In this document: piece by piece, positions 1-9,634 of the stretch
Layout: the number at the start of each line of letters is the position of its first letter
Numbering within the stretch: position 1 is the first letter of the stretch
Assembly: GCA_945879145.1 (NCBI GenBank)
Contig: CAMCUZ010000003.1
Location: 28,064-92,063, forward strand
Direction of reading: 5' to 3'
Source: an uncultured Mediterranea sp.
Lineage (GTDB): Bacteria; Bacteroidota; Bacteroidia; Bacteroidales; Bacteroidaceae
Length of the DNA stretch: 64,000 nt
Notes under the pieces: model-generated
The model's input: only the letters and a program-made list of their open reading frames with translations
Database searches by the model: none
What the model was told of the DNA's origin: nothing
Position numbers and translations under genes: made by a program

Positions 1-171
1 GACGGCATTCATGAAGCGATGCGCAGAGCTGAAGCCCCACGGCTCGGTTTCGTAGAACGACGAGAGGGCTGTCACCTGACCGATACGCTGGTTCATCTGT
101 TCCACTGCATGAAGCAAGTGCTGACGGGTATCACCCAGGTTACTGCCTAAGCCGATGTAATAGGTGTACAT
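1..171 (-). CDS. folK: Pyrophosphokinase FolK, N-terminal part (cut by window edge)
   Basis: The N-terminal 57 residues of 2-amino-4-hydroxy-6-hydroxymethyldihydropteridine pyrophosphokinase, which transfers pyrophosphate from ATP to the pterin in folate synthesis. The visible protein begins MYTYYIGLGSNLGD and continues through a segment with FYETEPWGF; GLGSNLGD and the YETxPWG stretch are hallmarks of the family. The ATG is at 171-169, two bases below the queA stop codon, so it is the last visible gene of a minus-strand operon. The C-terminal part lies outside the window. Confidence 0.93.
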   Translation of the reverse strand, partial: MYTYYIGLGSNLGDTRQHLLHAVEQMNQRIGQVTALSSFYETEPWGFSSAHRFMNAV

Positions 172-173
172 GC

Positions 174-1232
174 TTATTTATCCGTTATCAACATCGCGTC
201 GCCGTATGTGCCAAAGCGGTAACCCTCCTTCAGGGCTACATCGTAGGCATTCATGACCTGTTCGTAGCCGCCAAAAGCAGTCACTATCATCAGCAGCGTA
301 GAGAGCGGCATGTGAAAGTTGGAGACCATGGCATTAGCCACAGTAAAGTCGTAGGGCGGGAAGATGAACTTGTTGGTCCAACCTTCGAACTCCTTCAGGT
401 GGCCATCGGTGCTGACCGCGCTCTCAACGGCACGCATGGCGGTGGTACCTACTACACACACCTGCTTGTTGTCATCCTTAGCTCGGTTGACAGTCTTCAC
501 CGCCTGCTCATCCACAAACATCTGTTCAGAATCGGTCTTATGCTTGGTCAGGTCTTCCACGTCAATCTCCCGGAAGTTGCCCAATCCCGCATGAAGGGTG
601 AGAAAGGCAAAGTCAATACCCTTGATTTCCATACGCTTCATCAACTCACGACTGAAGTGGAGGTTAGCCGTAGGAGCAGTAACGGCTCCTTCGTTGCGGG
701 CAAAAATAGACTGGAAACGTTCGGCATCCTCAGGTTCTACCGGACGGTTGATGATACCGTGGGGCAGCGGGGTCTCACCCAGTGCATACAGGGCACGCTT
801 GAACTCATCGTGCGGTCCGTCATAGAGGAAACGCAGGGTACGGCCTCGCGAGGTGGTGTTGTCGATTACCTCAGCCACCATCGAATCGTCTTCGCCAAAG
901 TAGAGCTTGTTGCCTATACGGATCTTACGAGCAGGGTCAACCAGCACATCCCACAGACGCAAATCTTCGTTCAGCTCACGCAGCAGAAATACCTCGATGC
1001 GGGCACCTGTCTTCTCCTTGTTACCATAGAGACGAGCAGGGAACACCTTGGTGTCGTTGAAGACAAATACATCGTGTTCATCAAAGTAGTCGATGATATC
1101 CTTGAAGATACGATGCTCAATTTCGCCTGTCTTGCGGTGGAGAACCATCAAGCGCGACTCATCACGATACTGCACCGGGTGTTGAGCAATCCGATCTTCG
1201 GGGAGTTTAAATTTAAATTGAGATAATTTCAT
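174..1232 (-). CDS. queA: S-adenosylmethionine:tRNA ribosyltransferase-isomerase QueA
   Basis: QueA moves the ribosyl part of AdoMet onto 7-aminomethyl-7-deazaguanine in tRNA, giving epoxyqueuosine. I start it at the ATG at 1232 ([19 protein letters not shown]), giving 352 residues, the usual QueA length; a longer reading would begin inside a heptamer repeat and add an unconserved tail. Family segments seen include [22 protein letters not shown] and [19 protein letters not shown] [13 protein letters not shown], plus FIFPPYDF near the C-terminus. It sits between truB and folK in the minus-strand operon. A QueD-like gene lies 6 kb away but looks catalytically altered. Confidence 0.96.
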   Translation of the reverse strand: MKLSQFKFKLPEDRIAQHPVQYRDESRLMVLHRKTGEIEHRIFKDIIDYFDEHDVFVFNDTKVFPARLYGNKEKTGARIEVFLLRELNEDLRLWDVLVDPARKIRIGNKLYFGEDDSMVAEVIDNTTSRGRTLRFLYDGPHDEFKRALYALGETPLPHGIINRPVEPEDAERFQSIFARNEGAVTAPTANLHFSRELMKRMEIKGIDFAFLTLHAGLGNFREIDVEDLTKHKTDSEQMFVDEQAVKTVNRAKDDNKQVCVVGTTAMRAVESAVSTDGHLKEFEGWTNKFIFPPYDFTVANAMVSNFHMPLSTLLMIVTAFGGYEQVMNAYDVALKEGYRFGTYGDAMLITDK

Positions 1233-1240
1233 ATTGTTGT

Positions 1241-1310
1241 TAGTAGTTACAAGTTTCAAGTGTTGAGAGCTACGGGCCACAAGCTACGAGCTACGGGCTA
1301 CGAGCTACGA
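1241..1310. repeat. Degenerate 7-bp tandem repeat between truB and queA
   Basis: Consecutive heptamers GCTACGG, GCCACAA, GCTACGA, GCTACGG, GCTACGA, GCTACGA occupy 1269-1310. More degenerate heptamers (of the type ACAAGTT, TCAAGTG) extend the phase to about 1241. The array fills most of the gap between the truB stop and the queA start, so it would lie in the operon mRNA. Function unknown. Confidence 0.75.
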
Positions 1311-1322
1311 GTGATTAGGTTC

Positions 1323-2048
1323 TCACTGTTCACTTCGTACCGGTGGCAGCGCATTGACCCACTCTTTGAATTGCAAAGGGTCTAAGCAATCCTCTACGCG
1401 GACATCGCCTACGCGGGTTCGGCGTAAGGCCGTAAGATGGGCCCCACTCTGCAGGGCCTGACCAATGTCGCGAGCCAAGGCACGGATGTAGGTGCCCTTG
1501 CTGCAAACCACACGGATGGTGATGTCGGGCAGGGAGCAGTCCAGCAACTCAATCTCGTCAATCACCAGTTTCTTGGGCTTCAACTCCACCTCCTGACCTT
1601 TGCGGGCCAAGTCGTAAGCACGGGTGCCATTGACCATACAAGCCGAGAAGGCAGGGGGTACCTGTTCAATTTCACCCACAAAGCGCTGCAGCACCTCCTC
1701 AACCATGGGGCGGTCGATATGCTCAGTGGGGTAAACCGCATCAATCTCATGCTCCAGGTCGTAACTGGGTGTGGTGGCACCCAGACGTAGCGTGGCTACA
1801 TACTCCTTGGTATGCGCCTGCAACTCCTCAATCCTGCGCGTAGCCTTTCCTGTGCAGACCATGACAACACCCGTAGCCAGCGGGTCGAGCGTACCGGCAT
1901 GGCCCACCTTCAGCTTCTTCACCCCCAAATAACGACAGAGGTGGTAACGCGCATGGCCCACCACCTTAAACGACGTCCACCCCAGGGGCTTGTCGAAACA
2001 GAGAATTTCGCCCTCTTTAAAATCCATCATCGCCAGTTGGTTAAGCAA
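1323..2048 (-). CDS. truB: tRNA pseudouridine(55) synthase TruB
   Basis: TruB converts U55 of the T-loop of tRNAs to pseudouridine. The motif [14 protein letters not shown] places the catalytic Asp at residue 55, and [10 protein letters not shown] near residue 18 and [14 protein letters not shown] near the C-terminus are typical. At 241 residues it is a short TruB without a long C-terminal PUA extension. The start at 2048 overlaps the uppP stop by 8 bases; an ATG at 2030 (MMDFKEGE) is also possible and would not overlap. The overlap supports translational coupling within the operon. Confidence 0.95.
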   Translation of the reverse strand: MLNQLAMMDFKEGEILCFDKPLGWTSFKVVGHARYHLCRYLGVKKLKVGHAGTLDPLATGVVMVCTGKATRRIEELQAHTKEYVATLRLGATTPSYDLEHEIDAVYPTEHIDRPMVEEVLQRFVGEIEQVPPAFSACMVNGTRAYDLARKGQEVELKPKKLVIDEIELLDCSLPDITIRVVCSKGTYIRALARDIGQALQSGAHLTALRRTRVGDVRVEDCLDPLQFKEWVNALPPVRSEQ

Positions 2049-2832
2049 AAACTAAAGCCAGCACACCTACGATGGCACAATAGATGGCAAAACCTATCAA
2101 CTTACCTCGCTTGACGAGGTTAATCATCCAGCGACAGGCCACACACCCTGCTACAAAAGCAGCCACAAAGCCCACTGCCAACGAGAGCATCGGAATGTCT
2201 CCAGCAATGGCTTCGCCCTTCATCATCTTGAGCGTATCGAGCAACGCCTCACCCAGGATGGGCGGAATCACCATCAAGAAGGAGAACTGGGCCAAACGGG
2301 CCTTGTCGATGCCGAGAAGCAGTCCGGTAGCAATGGTACTGCCCGAGCGCGAAAGGCCAGGCATCACGGCACAAGCTTGTGCCAGACCTATCACAAAGGC
2401 AGCCCCAGGGGTGATTTTATCCTTAGGGCGCGGCTTGGCATAGTAAGAAAAGGCCAACAGCGCAGCCGTCAGCAGCAGGCAACAACCTACTACCATCAGC
2501 CCCGAGCCAAAGATGGCCTCTACCTGATCCTTAAAGAAGACACCCACAATACCGATTGGAATCATCGAGACCAAGATATTGATCAAGTAACGCATTTCAT
2601 CATTCATCTGACAGCGGCAGGCTCCTTTGAGCAGCCAAGCCACCTCTTTCCAAAGAATGACCAGTGTACTGAGTACCGTTGCCACATGCACGACAATGGT
2701 AAAGGCCAGGTTTTCCTCTCCCTCGACACCAAACAGGGCAGCTCCAATGGCCAGATGGCCGCTGCTGCTCACGGGCAGATATTCCGTAAATCCCTGGACC
2801 AAACCAAGGATCAAAGCTTCAATTACATCCAT
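2041..2832 (-). CDS. uppP: Undecaprenyl-diphosphatase UppP (BacA family)
   Basis: Integral membrane enzyme that dephosphorylates undecaprenyl pyrophosphate to recycle the lipid carrier for peptidoglycan and other surface polymers; it also confers bacitracin tolerance. The first signature [15 protein letters not shown] is at residues 13-27 with Glu17. The second, [13 protein letters not shown], lies near residue 162. Length 263 and several hydrophobic segments fit the family. It lies 18 bases downstream of the DUF3098 gene and overlaps truB. Confidence 0.96.
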   Translation of the reverse strand: MDVIEALILGLVQGFTEYLPVSSSGHLAIGAALFGVEGEENLAFTIVVHVATVLSTLVILWKEVAWLLKGACRCQMNDEMRYLINILVSMIPIGIVGVFFKDQVEAIFGSGLMVVGCCLLLTAALLAFSYYAKPRPKDKITPGAAFVIGLAQACAVMPGLSRSGSTIATGLLLGIDKARLAQFSFLMVIPPILGEALLDTLKMMKGEAIAGDIPMLSLAVGFVAAFVAGCVACRWMINLVKRGKLIGFAIYCAIVGVLALVFA

Positions 2833-2850
2833 ACGTTGTGAGTTGATTGA

Positions 2851-3084
2851 TTAGTTATCCGATTGTTTAGGTTTACGCACCACGGCGTAAATGATTGAGA
2901 CAAAGCCTATCAGGCAGACGATAGGGGCCACCTTAATCCGACGCACGCTGAAGATGTCCGGTTCGAAGTGCTCGGGCGACGACGAGGGGCCCGTCATCAG
3001 CAGAAAGCCGATAATCACCACCACCATGCCTGCAGCCAGGAGCAGGAAGTTCATCTTGTCGAAAGCGAATTTATTCTTATCCAT
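2851..3084 (-). CDS. Small two-TM membrane protein, DUF3098 family
   Basis: A 77-residue protein with two predicted membrane helices (about residues 12-31 and 50-68) joined by a loop with FEPDIFSVRRIKVAP, which is characteristic of DUF3098. In Bacteroidales this gene is regularly placed between ftsX and uppP, as here. No biochemical role is known; the position suggests an envelope function. Assignment rests on the sequence pattern and gene order. Confidence 0.85.
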   Translation of the reverse strand: MDKNKFAFDKMNFLLLAAGMVVVIIGFLLMTGPSSSPEHFEPDIFSVRRIKVAPIVCLIGFVSIIYAVVRKPKQSDN

Positions 3085-3113
3085 TGTTATGCTATAAATA
3101 TTCCTATACCTTA

Positions 3114-3992
3114 TTATATATAATACATCTCACACGCCTTCATGCGCAGGTAGCGGCCCACGGAGAAGAGGGCGCAAAGCCAGGTGAGCAACACGCCTGA
3201 GAGCAACACGGCCAACGAGACCAACAGCATGACCTCGGCAGTAACCACGGCTGAGAGTTCCGGTTCCCATTGCAGCAAACGCTGGGCTCCAACCCAAAGC
3301 AACGCATCAGCAAGCAGGGCCGACACCACACCCATCCCCACACTACGCCGCACAAAGGGACGGCGGATAAAGCTCCAGCTGGCCCCCGTCAGCTTCATCG
3401 TGTGAATCAAGAAACGCTTGGAATAGACCGTCAGTCGGATGATGTTGTTGATGAGGGCAAAGCTGATGAAGGTGAGTACCCCAGCCAAAGCCAACAGAAA
3501 GATACTGATGCCGCGGATGTTCTTGTTGACCGCATCCATCAGGTCCTTGGGGTAGGTCACCTCCTGCACGCACTTGTTCTTCTTGAGTTCCTTCACGATG
3601 AGAGCAATGCTATCCGAGTTGGCATAGCGGTTGTTGAGCTTTACCTCGATGCTGGGCTTGAAGGGGTTATAACCCAGGAACTCAGCTGGGTCGGTACCCA
3701 TAGCCTCGGTCTGTTCCTTCAGCGCCTGCTTCTTCGAGATGTATTCGCTCTGCCTCACGTAGGGTTCCTTGTCAAGCTGACGTTTCATCTGGGTGATGTC
3801 CCCCTCACGCATCTCGTCGCTCAGCAGGATGGAGAAACCGATATTCTCGCGCACATAGACCGACAGGTTACGGGCGGTGAGTCCGAAGAAGACCACCAAT
3901 CCGAGCACGAGCAGCACCATCAGGATGCTGACTCCCGCCGTCAAGTTCTGCATGCCGCTGCCTGTGGAGCGATGTTCACGTTTCTTTTTCAT
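3114..3992 (-). CDS. ftsX: Cell division protein FtsX
   Basis: Membrane component of the FtsE-FtsX complex, which links the divisome to peptidoglycan hydrolases. The 292-residue product starts MKKKREHRSTGSG, has an N-terminal helix (about residues 18-42), an extracytoplasmic domain with SEYISKKQAL and the FNPF-like YNPFKPSIEV, and three C-terminal helices, the usual FtsX layout. I chose the ATG at 3992, which overlaps the upstream methyltransferase stop as ATGA and is preceded by an AGGAGG-type ribosome site. A longer reading would run into the methyltransferase. No ftsE is adjacent. Confidence 0.93.
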   Translation of the reverse strand: MKKKREHRSTGSGMQNLTAGVSILMVLLVLGLVVFFGLTARNLSVYVRENIGFSILLSDEMREGDITQMKRQLDKEPYVRQSEYISKKQALKEQTEAMGTDPAEFLGYNPFKPSIEVKLNNRYANSDSIALIVKELKKNKCVQEVTYPKDLMDAVNKNIRGISIFLLALAGVLTFISFALINNIIRLTVYSKRFLIHTMKLTGASWSFIRRPFVRRSVGMGVVSALLADALLWVGAQRLLQWEPELSAVVTAEVMLLVSLAVLLSGVLLTWLCALFSVGRYLRMKACEMYYI

Positions 3993-4900
3993 TGCAATCC
4001 TCCTCTTTTCTTTCTGAATACATAAATCATGGAGCTGCTCCGCTCCTTGCGTACCAGCGAAGCCCACCAAGCCGGTATGCCAGCCAACAGTCCGCGAAGA
4101 AAGGCACCCTTGTGGTGCATGTGCTTTTCGCTCAACATCGACACGTAAAAGGCATCAAGCGGCATAGGGAAGCGTTCGGCCAGGATAAAGCCATGCTTCT
4201 CACCCATCTGCTGGATGGTGTTGGGCGTGAAGTGCCACAGGTGACGAGGTACGTCGTATGCCGCCCAATAGGCTCCATACTTACGGGCATCCCACGAAGT
4301 GCAGTTGGGCACAGCCACAATCAGCACACCTCGTTCCTCAAGCAACTGATGGATGCGCTTCCAGGTGGCCTCCAGGTCGTAGAGATGCTCCATCACGTGC
4401 CAAAGGGTGACCACGCGGTAGGCCCCTTCGGGCAAAGCATCGAGCGAGTGGTCAGGCAACACCTTCAAGCCAAAGTGCTCTTCGGCAAACTGGCGGGCCA
4501 GTGCGCTCTTCTCCACCGCATCCACCTGCCAGCCCCGGCCGACCATCTCAGCGGCAAAGTATCCTGTGCCGGTGCCGATGTCGAGCAGACGCGCCTTGGT
4601 GGCATGCGACTCACGCTCCACAAGCTGTGCCTTTCGGCGAAGCATATAGCTACGCGCCCAATGATAGACGCGGTTCATCATTCCCTTGCGTGTATCGGTA
4701 TGACTGATGTAGTCGGGAGCTTCGTAGTAACGCGCAATCTCCTCCTCAGCAGGGGCATCCTGCGTCATCAAGAAACCACAACGTGCACAACGACACAGCT
4801 TGAACATCTCCCCTGACGCATAACTATCTACACACGTCAGAACAGGTTCAAGCCGCTCATCACCGCATAAGGGGCATTTTGTCAAGCTGAATCTCTTCAT
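3989..4900 (-). CDS. Class I SAM-dependent methyltransferase with N-terminal zinc ribbon
   Basis: The N-terminus carries CPLCG (residues 9-13) and, about 25 residues later, CRCARCG, a zinc-ribbon-like pair. The AdoMet-binding motif LLDIGTGTGYFAAEM follows near residue 105, and later segments WHVMEHLYD and PRHLWHFTP are typical of the Methyltransf_23 group seen in surface-glycan and small-molecule methylation. The substrate is unknown. I prefer the ATG at 4900; a GTG at 4912 would add four residues. A TACTTTTG element lies just upstream, making this the likely first gene of the ftsX-uppP-truB-queA-folK operon. Confidence 0.85.
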   Translation of the reverse strand: MKRFSLTKCPLCGDERLEPVLTCVDSYASGEMFKLCRCARCGFLMTQDAPAEEEIARYYEAPDYISHTDTRKGMMNRVYHWARSYMLRRKAQLVERESHATKARLLDIGTGTGYFAAEMVGRGWQVDAVEKSALARQFAEEHFGLKVLPDHSLDALPEGAYRVVTLWHVMEHLYDLEATWKRIHQLLEERGVLIVAVPNCTSWDARKYGAYWAAYDVPRHLWHFTPNTIQQMGEKHGFILAERFPMPLDAFYVSMLSEKHMHHKGAFLRGLLAGIPAWWASLVRKERSSSMIYVFRKKRGGLQ

Positions 4901-4931
4901 ACGTACGGGCACACTACACCTAAATTTGGCG

Positions 4932-4939
4932 CAAAAGTA
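4932..4939 (-). promoter_or_regulatory. Probable -7 promoter element for the methyltransferase/ftsX operon
   Basis: The minus strand reads TACTTTTG, a match to the Bacteroidetes -7 consensus TAnnTTTG, about 32 bases upstream of the ATG at 4900. No good TTG -33 element is seen at the right distance. Confidence 0.5.
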
Positions 4940-4993
4940 GTAATAATCGCTGATATAGCAGGCCAGCGTTAAGTAGTTTTAAGAGAAATAGGT

Positions 4994-6385
<1,392 letters not shown>

Positions 6386-6404
6386 TTAATGCATTAACAG
6401 GCTG

Positions 6405-6435
6405 CAAAATTAGGAATATATCACCACACGGCCAA
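6405..6435 (-). promoter_or_regulatory. Promoter of miaB
   Basis: On the minus strand TTG (6435-6433), a 20-base spacer and TAATTTTG (6412-6405) match the Bacteroidetes -33/-7 pattern. Transcription would begin near 6400, giving a very short leader before the miaB ATG. Confidence 0.65.
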
Positions 6436-6497
6436 AAAAACGGCACGAAAAGCGTTCCACCTGCCGGGACACCATCTTTTGCTCTCTGGATAGGCCA

Positions 6498-7424
6498 CTA
6501 TACCCGTTGCTGCATACTGCGAAGCGAAAGCATGTGGGGCGGCACACAAGCCACTACAGCTTGACGAATCAGTTCAAGCAGGGCATGGCGCACAAACTCA
6601 TGGGGTGTAGCCAGCACGACCTCACGCGTGGGAACGGGCAGGGCAAATGGGCGCACCAGCTCACGTTGTGAAGGGGTGAGCTGCTCTAAGGCCAATTCGG
6701 GGATGAAGGTGACGCCTTGTCCGCCCTCCACCATCCGCATAAAGGTCTCGATGCTGCCCAGGGTGTAGGCCTTCTTGCTCTCCTGAGCCGATTTGAGGCG
6801 GCAGAACTTGACGAGCTGGTCGCGGAAACAATGCCCCTCGTCAAGTAGCCAGAGGAACTCATGCTGCAGCTCCTCGGTACGGATAGAAGAGGCCTGTGCC
6901 AGCTTGCTGCCCCGTGCCACGTAGGCAAAAAACTGCTCGTAGTAAAGCGTCTGCTGGTCGAACTCCTTGCGTTCACCCAGCTTGACGAGGATAGCGGCAT
7001 CGAGCTCGCCCTCATGCATGGCCCGATAGAGTGCCTCGGTCTGCATCTCCACCACGCGCAGGTCGGTCTCTGGGTGCTGCCTCCTCAACAGAGGGAAGAA
7101 GCGGGGAATCAGGTAGGGGGCAATGGTAGGAAGGACACCCAAGCGGAAGGTACCACTCAGCGAGTGCTTCTCCTCCTCCACCACATCACGCAGAAGTGAG
7201 GCATGAGCCAGCACCTCCTCAGCCTGAGCTACCACCTTCTGTCCGATGGGCGTGAGGCTGACCTGCTGTGAGGTGCGTTCAAAGAGCTTCACCCCCAGCT
7301 CGTTCTCCAGTTTCTGAATCATGGCACTCAGCGTGGGTTGCGTCACGCCACATTGGTCGGCCGCCTTGGCAAAATGGCGCAGACGGCTCACGGCTACGAT
7401 ATACTCCAGTTGTTGTAAGTTCAT
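6498..7424 (-). CDS. oxyR: Hydrogen-peroxide sensor OxyR (LysR family)
   Basis: LysR-type regulator of 308 residues. The N-terminal winged helix (residues 1-60) has FAKAADQCGVTQPTLSAMIQKLE. The redox centre GHCFRDQLVKFC places cysteines exactly at 199 and 208, the positions of the E. coli OxyR disulphide pair, and the surrounding GHC-RDQ is diagnostic. Oxidation should switch it to an activator of peroxide-defence genes. It is divergent from the QueD-like gene at 7634, and a sequence fitting the OxyR operator lies between them at 7497. Confidence 0.95.
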   Translation of the reverse strand: MNLQQLEYIVAVSRLRHFAKAADQCGVTQPTLSAMIQKLENELGVKLFERTSQQVSLTPIGQKVVAQAEEVLAHASLLRDVVEEEKHSLSGTFRLGVLPTIAPYLIPRFFPLLRRQHPETDLRVVEMQTEALYRAMHEGELDAAILVKLGERKEFDQQTLYYEQFFAYVARGSKLAQASSIRTEELQHEFLWLLDEGHCFRDQLVKFCRLKSAQESKKAYTLGSIETFMRMVEGGQGVTFIPELALEQLTPSQRELVRPFALPVPTREVVLATPHEFVRHALLELIRQAVVACVPPHMLSLRSMQQRV

Positions 7425-7496
7425 ATCAGTTTACTGTGTAAAAGGTCCTATTCCGGCGGTAAAGATACAAAGAATTTTGGAATTCAAAGGGGATGA

Positions 7497-7511
7497 ATAG
7501 ATAGCATCTAT
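7497..7511. promoter_or_regulatory. Candidate OxyR operator
   Basis: The 15-mer ATAGATAGCATCTAT fits the ATAGnTnnnAnCTAT half-operator described for enteric OxyR at all defined positions. It lies 72 bases upstream of oxyR and 20 bases upstream of the -33 element of the divergent gene. A second properly spaced half-operator is not obvious, and the consensus comes from a distant phylum. Confidence 0.5.
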
Positions 7512-7525
7512 ACTTCTATTGTCCA

Positions 7526-7562
7526 TATCTGTTGCACAGATACCAAGAAGTAGGTATCTTTG
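7526..7562 (+). promoter_or_regulatory. Promoter of the QueD-like gene with overlapping inverted repeats
   Basis: TTG (7532-7534), a 20-base spacer and TATCTTTG (7555-7562) form a consensus promoter. Two small inverted repeats overlap it: TATCTG-TTGCA-CAGATA (7526-7542) centred on the -33 box, and AGATACC-N8-GGTATCT (7538-7559) running into the -7 box. They could be operator sites. The start site near 7569 supports the ATG at 7634. Confidence 0.65.
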
Positions 7563-7633
7563 GCATCGAGAAAAGGGTCATACCCGCTCAAGTAAACCAA
7601 CTATTAACCTATAAATTCAAGGAGAACAGAAAG

Positions 7634-8197
7634 ATGAGAAGTATTACGACATTTGATTTACAGTATGCCCACCGTTTTTACGGCTTCAAGGGCGAAGCAC
7701 AGTACCTGCACGGCCACACCGGTGTACTCACCATCGAGGTAGAAGACACCGTGAACGAAGGAGTGAACATGGTTTATCCCTGCAACGAGATTCAAAAGAT
7801 AGCTTGGGATGTACTGAAGAACTTCGACCATGCATTGATTCTTCGTCAGGACGATCCCCTGCTACCCGCCATTCTTGAGGTATATGACAAGCAAGGCATT
7901 CGCAACGGCCATCCGCAGAACACGATGAAGGGCGAGGCCTTTAAGACCGAACTGGCTACGGCCTATCCCGATGCCCGTCTGGTCGTAACCAAAGAGACGA
8001 TGACCGTTGAGGGCATGATTAAGATTGTCTATGAACTGCTGAAGGAGAAGCTCAACATCGCGAAGATTACCTTTACGAGCGGTGTGAATGCAGCATCGTG
8101 CGAGTTCGACAGCCGCAAACAGATTGACCGCTGTCCGCTCTGCGGCATTTCGCTCAACGAAGAGGGCATCTGCCCCAAGTGCGGCTACCGCAAGTAA
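7634..8197 (+). CDS. 6-pyruvoyl-tetrahydropterin synthase/QueD-family protein with C-terminal zinc ribbon and altered active site
   Basis: A 187-residue T-fold protein. The zinc histidines are H13 (YAHRFYG) and H26/H28 (LHGHTG), and the Asp-His pair is D65-H66 (NFDHALIL), as in QueD. However, the catalytic Cys expected just before HGH is not there (EAQYLHGH), and the Glu expected in the last strand appears to be Thr (ITFTSGVNAAS). A zinc ribbon CPLC-N9-CPKC follows at residues 167-183. It may therefore be a repurposed or differently acting family member rather than a working QueD. The start at 7634 is supported by the promoter upstream. Confidence 0.82.
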   Translation: MRSITTFDLQYAHRFYGFKGEAQYLHGHTGVLTIEVEDTVNEGVNMVYPCNEIQKIAWDVLKNFDHALILRQDDPLLPAILEVYDKQGIRNGHPQNTMKGEAFKTELATAYPDARLVVTKETMTVEGMIKIVYELLKEKLNIAKITFTSGVNAASCEFDSRKQIDRCPLCGISLNEEGICPKCGYRK

Positions 8198-8303
8198 TCA
8201 GTCGGCCATAGTGTCATAGCGAAACAAGAAGCGAGAGCAGGGAGAGCCCCACCAAAGGCCCCTGCCCTCGCTTCAGCTTTTCCAGCCATACGTGAGATAA
8301 AAC

Positions 8304-8372
8304 CGCCAAAGTTCGGAGTAAAAAAGCGCCAATCTTCGGAGTAAAACAGCGCCAAAGTTCGGAGTGAAACAG
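8304..8372. repeat. Three 23-bp tandem repeats
   Basis: Three head-to-tail copies start at 8304, 8327 and 8350. The consensus begins CGCCAAAGTTCGGAGT and ends AAAACAG, with one to three differences between copies. The array ends where the DUF4143 ATPase fragment becomes readable, so it marks the break. Confidence 0.85.
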
Positions 8373-8385
8373 TTCCAATCGCTCA

Positions 8386-8820
8386 AAGACAGCCATCCGC
8401 ACCTCCGACAAGCGGCACTTCACAGACCCAAGCATCGCCACCTCAGTGCTTAGAATCAAGCCCGATATGCTGTTGATGGACTTTGAATATTTCGGCTTTC
8501 TGTTTGAGGCACTCTGTACGCGTGATATCCGTGTATATACCGACGCCAACGACGGGAAGGTATATCACTACCGCGACAAAAATGGGCTGGAGGCAGATAT
8601 GATCATTCAGCTGGCCGATGGACGCTGGGCACCCATAGAGGTCAAGATGGGAAGCCGACAGATTGAGGAAGCCGCAGCCAATCTACTGAAGCTGCAATCA
8701 AAGATAGATACCGAGAAGATGGGCGCTCCTTCGTTCCTCATGGTGTTGACAGCAGGCGAATTTGCGTACCGCCGCAACGACGGTGTACTAGTAGTTCCTC
8801 TAGGATGTCTGAAAGATTAA
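8386..8820 (+). pseudogene. C-terminal remnant of a DUF4143 AAA-type ATPase
   Basis: The frame reads KTAIRTSDKRHFTDPSIA, then FEYFGFLFEALCTRDIRVY and the nuclease-like YRDKNGLEADMII with PIEVKMGS. This is the C-terminal DUF4143 domain of the widespread AAA+DUF4143 proteins, which normally have about 400 residues with an N-terminal ATPase. Here the ATPase half is absent: the frame is closed by TGA at 8365, directly in the 23-bp repeat array. An internal ATG at 8446 could express 124 residues, but a truncated relic is more likely. Confidence 0.8.
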
Positions 8821-9598
8821 TTCTTCACGGCTGAAGTGTTTGATGTACACGGCTGAGAAGTTAATTGCTCAGCCGTGAAATGACAACAAAAGAGGCACAT
8901 CATTCCCTGCTGTGTCTATCTATTCAGCATGGAAGCTGCAAGTTCGTCAATTGTTACAGCTGTTATAATTGAGCTGTTATATATATATATATGTAGGCCA
9001 TACCATTCCCTAAGCTTTCCGTGAAGAATCGTAGAGGATGCTAAGGAAATGATAAGAGAATGGCAAAAACGATACTTACAATATTACTCTGTTACTGGAC
9101 GGAGGGTACTGAACCGTTGAAGGCAAACCACTCTTTCTACCGATTATTGTTCCCATACCGCTTACTACTTGTTCTTCGGGAGACAAATTTACGATTGTTT
9201 TTGCTATTTACCAAGCATACTTGAGCCAAATCGATGAAAATTTACGCGATTTGGCTCAAGAATAACCTATACTAAAGCCAAAACAATGAAGAATTGCTCG
9301 ATTTGGCTGAATAATCGGCATTCACCTTGTTGCCGCAGTCCCTCACCTCTTCCTCAGCCGCAGCTCTAATCAATCGCTAATCTGGAGTTAAATCAGGATT
9401 ATGTACTTTATGGAATGTCACTGAGGTTGTCATGCTCGAATTTGTCATAGTCATGGCTGATAGCTTCGGAGTTGCCAACCGGATGAGCCCTTCGATGCAG
9501 TAATAAAAATCTGATGAAGATACCCATCTGAATGATAGGTATCTACTAACCATGGTAAGTTAACCACATACGAAACTTAAAATATTTGAGAAAAAGTG
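8821..9598. other. Non-coding, decayed stretch with several hairpins
   Basis: No credible gene. A perfect 10-bp inverted repeat CACGGCTGAG/CTCAGCCGTG lies at 8848-8877 and may terminate the ATPase remnant, although no T-run follows. A perfect 13-bp inverted repeat TTGAGCCAAATCG/CGATTTGGCTCAA with a 13-base loop lies at 9221-9259, and CTCGATTTGGCT recurs at 9298. Short open stretches look like gene tails: plus strand 9025-9120 (REWQKRYLQYYSVTGRR) and minus strand about 9510-9408 (HDYDKFEHDNLSDIP). I could not identify either. Confidence 0.5.
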
Positions 9599-9628
9599 TT
9601 GCTTTATTGATTTTTCTTTGTACATTTG
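9599..9628 (+). promoter_or_regulatory. Promoter of the NusG-paralogue operon
   Basis: TTG (9599-9601), a 19-base spacer and TACATTTG (9621-9628) form a consensus Bacteroidetes promoter in an AT-rich context. Transcription would start near 9635, leaving a leader of about 470 bases before the first gene. Confidence 0.65.
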
Positions 9629-9634
9629 CAGCGG

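Noticed and set aside
312..1226. Long plus-strand reading frame opposite queA
   Set aside because: Its translation has no family features and the opposite strand is a clear queA.
8214..8549. Minus-strand gene over the 23-bp repeats
   Set aside because: The translation simply reads the repeats and the opposite strand of the ATPase remnant.
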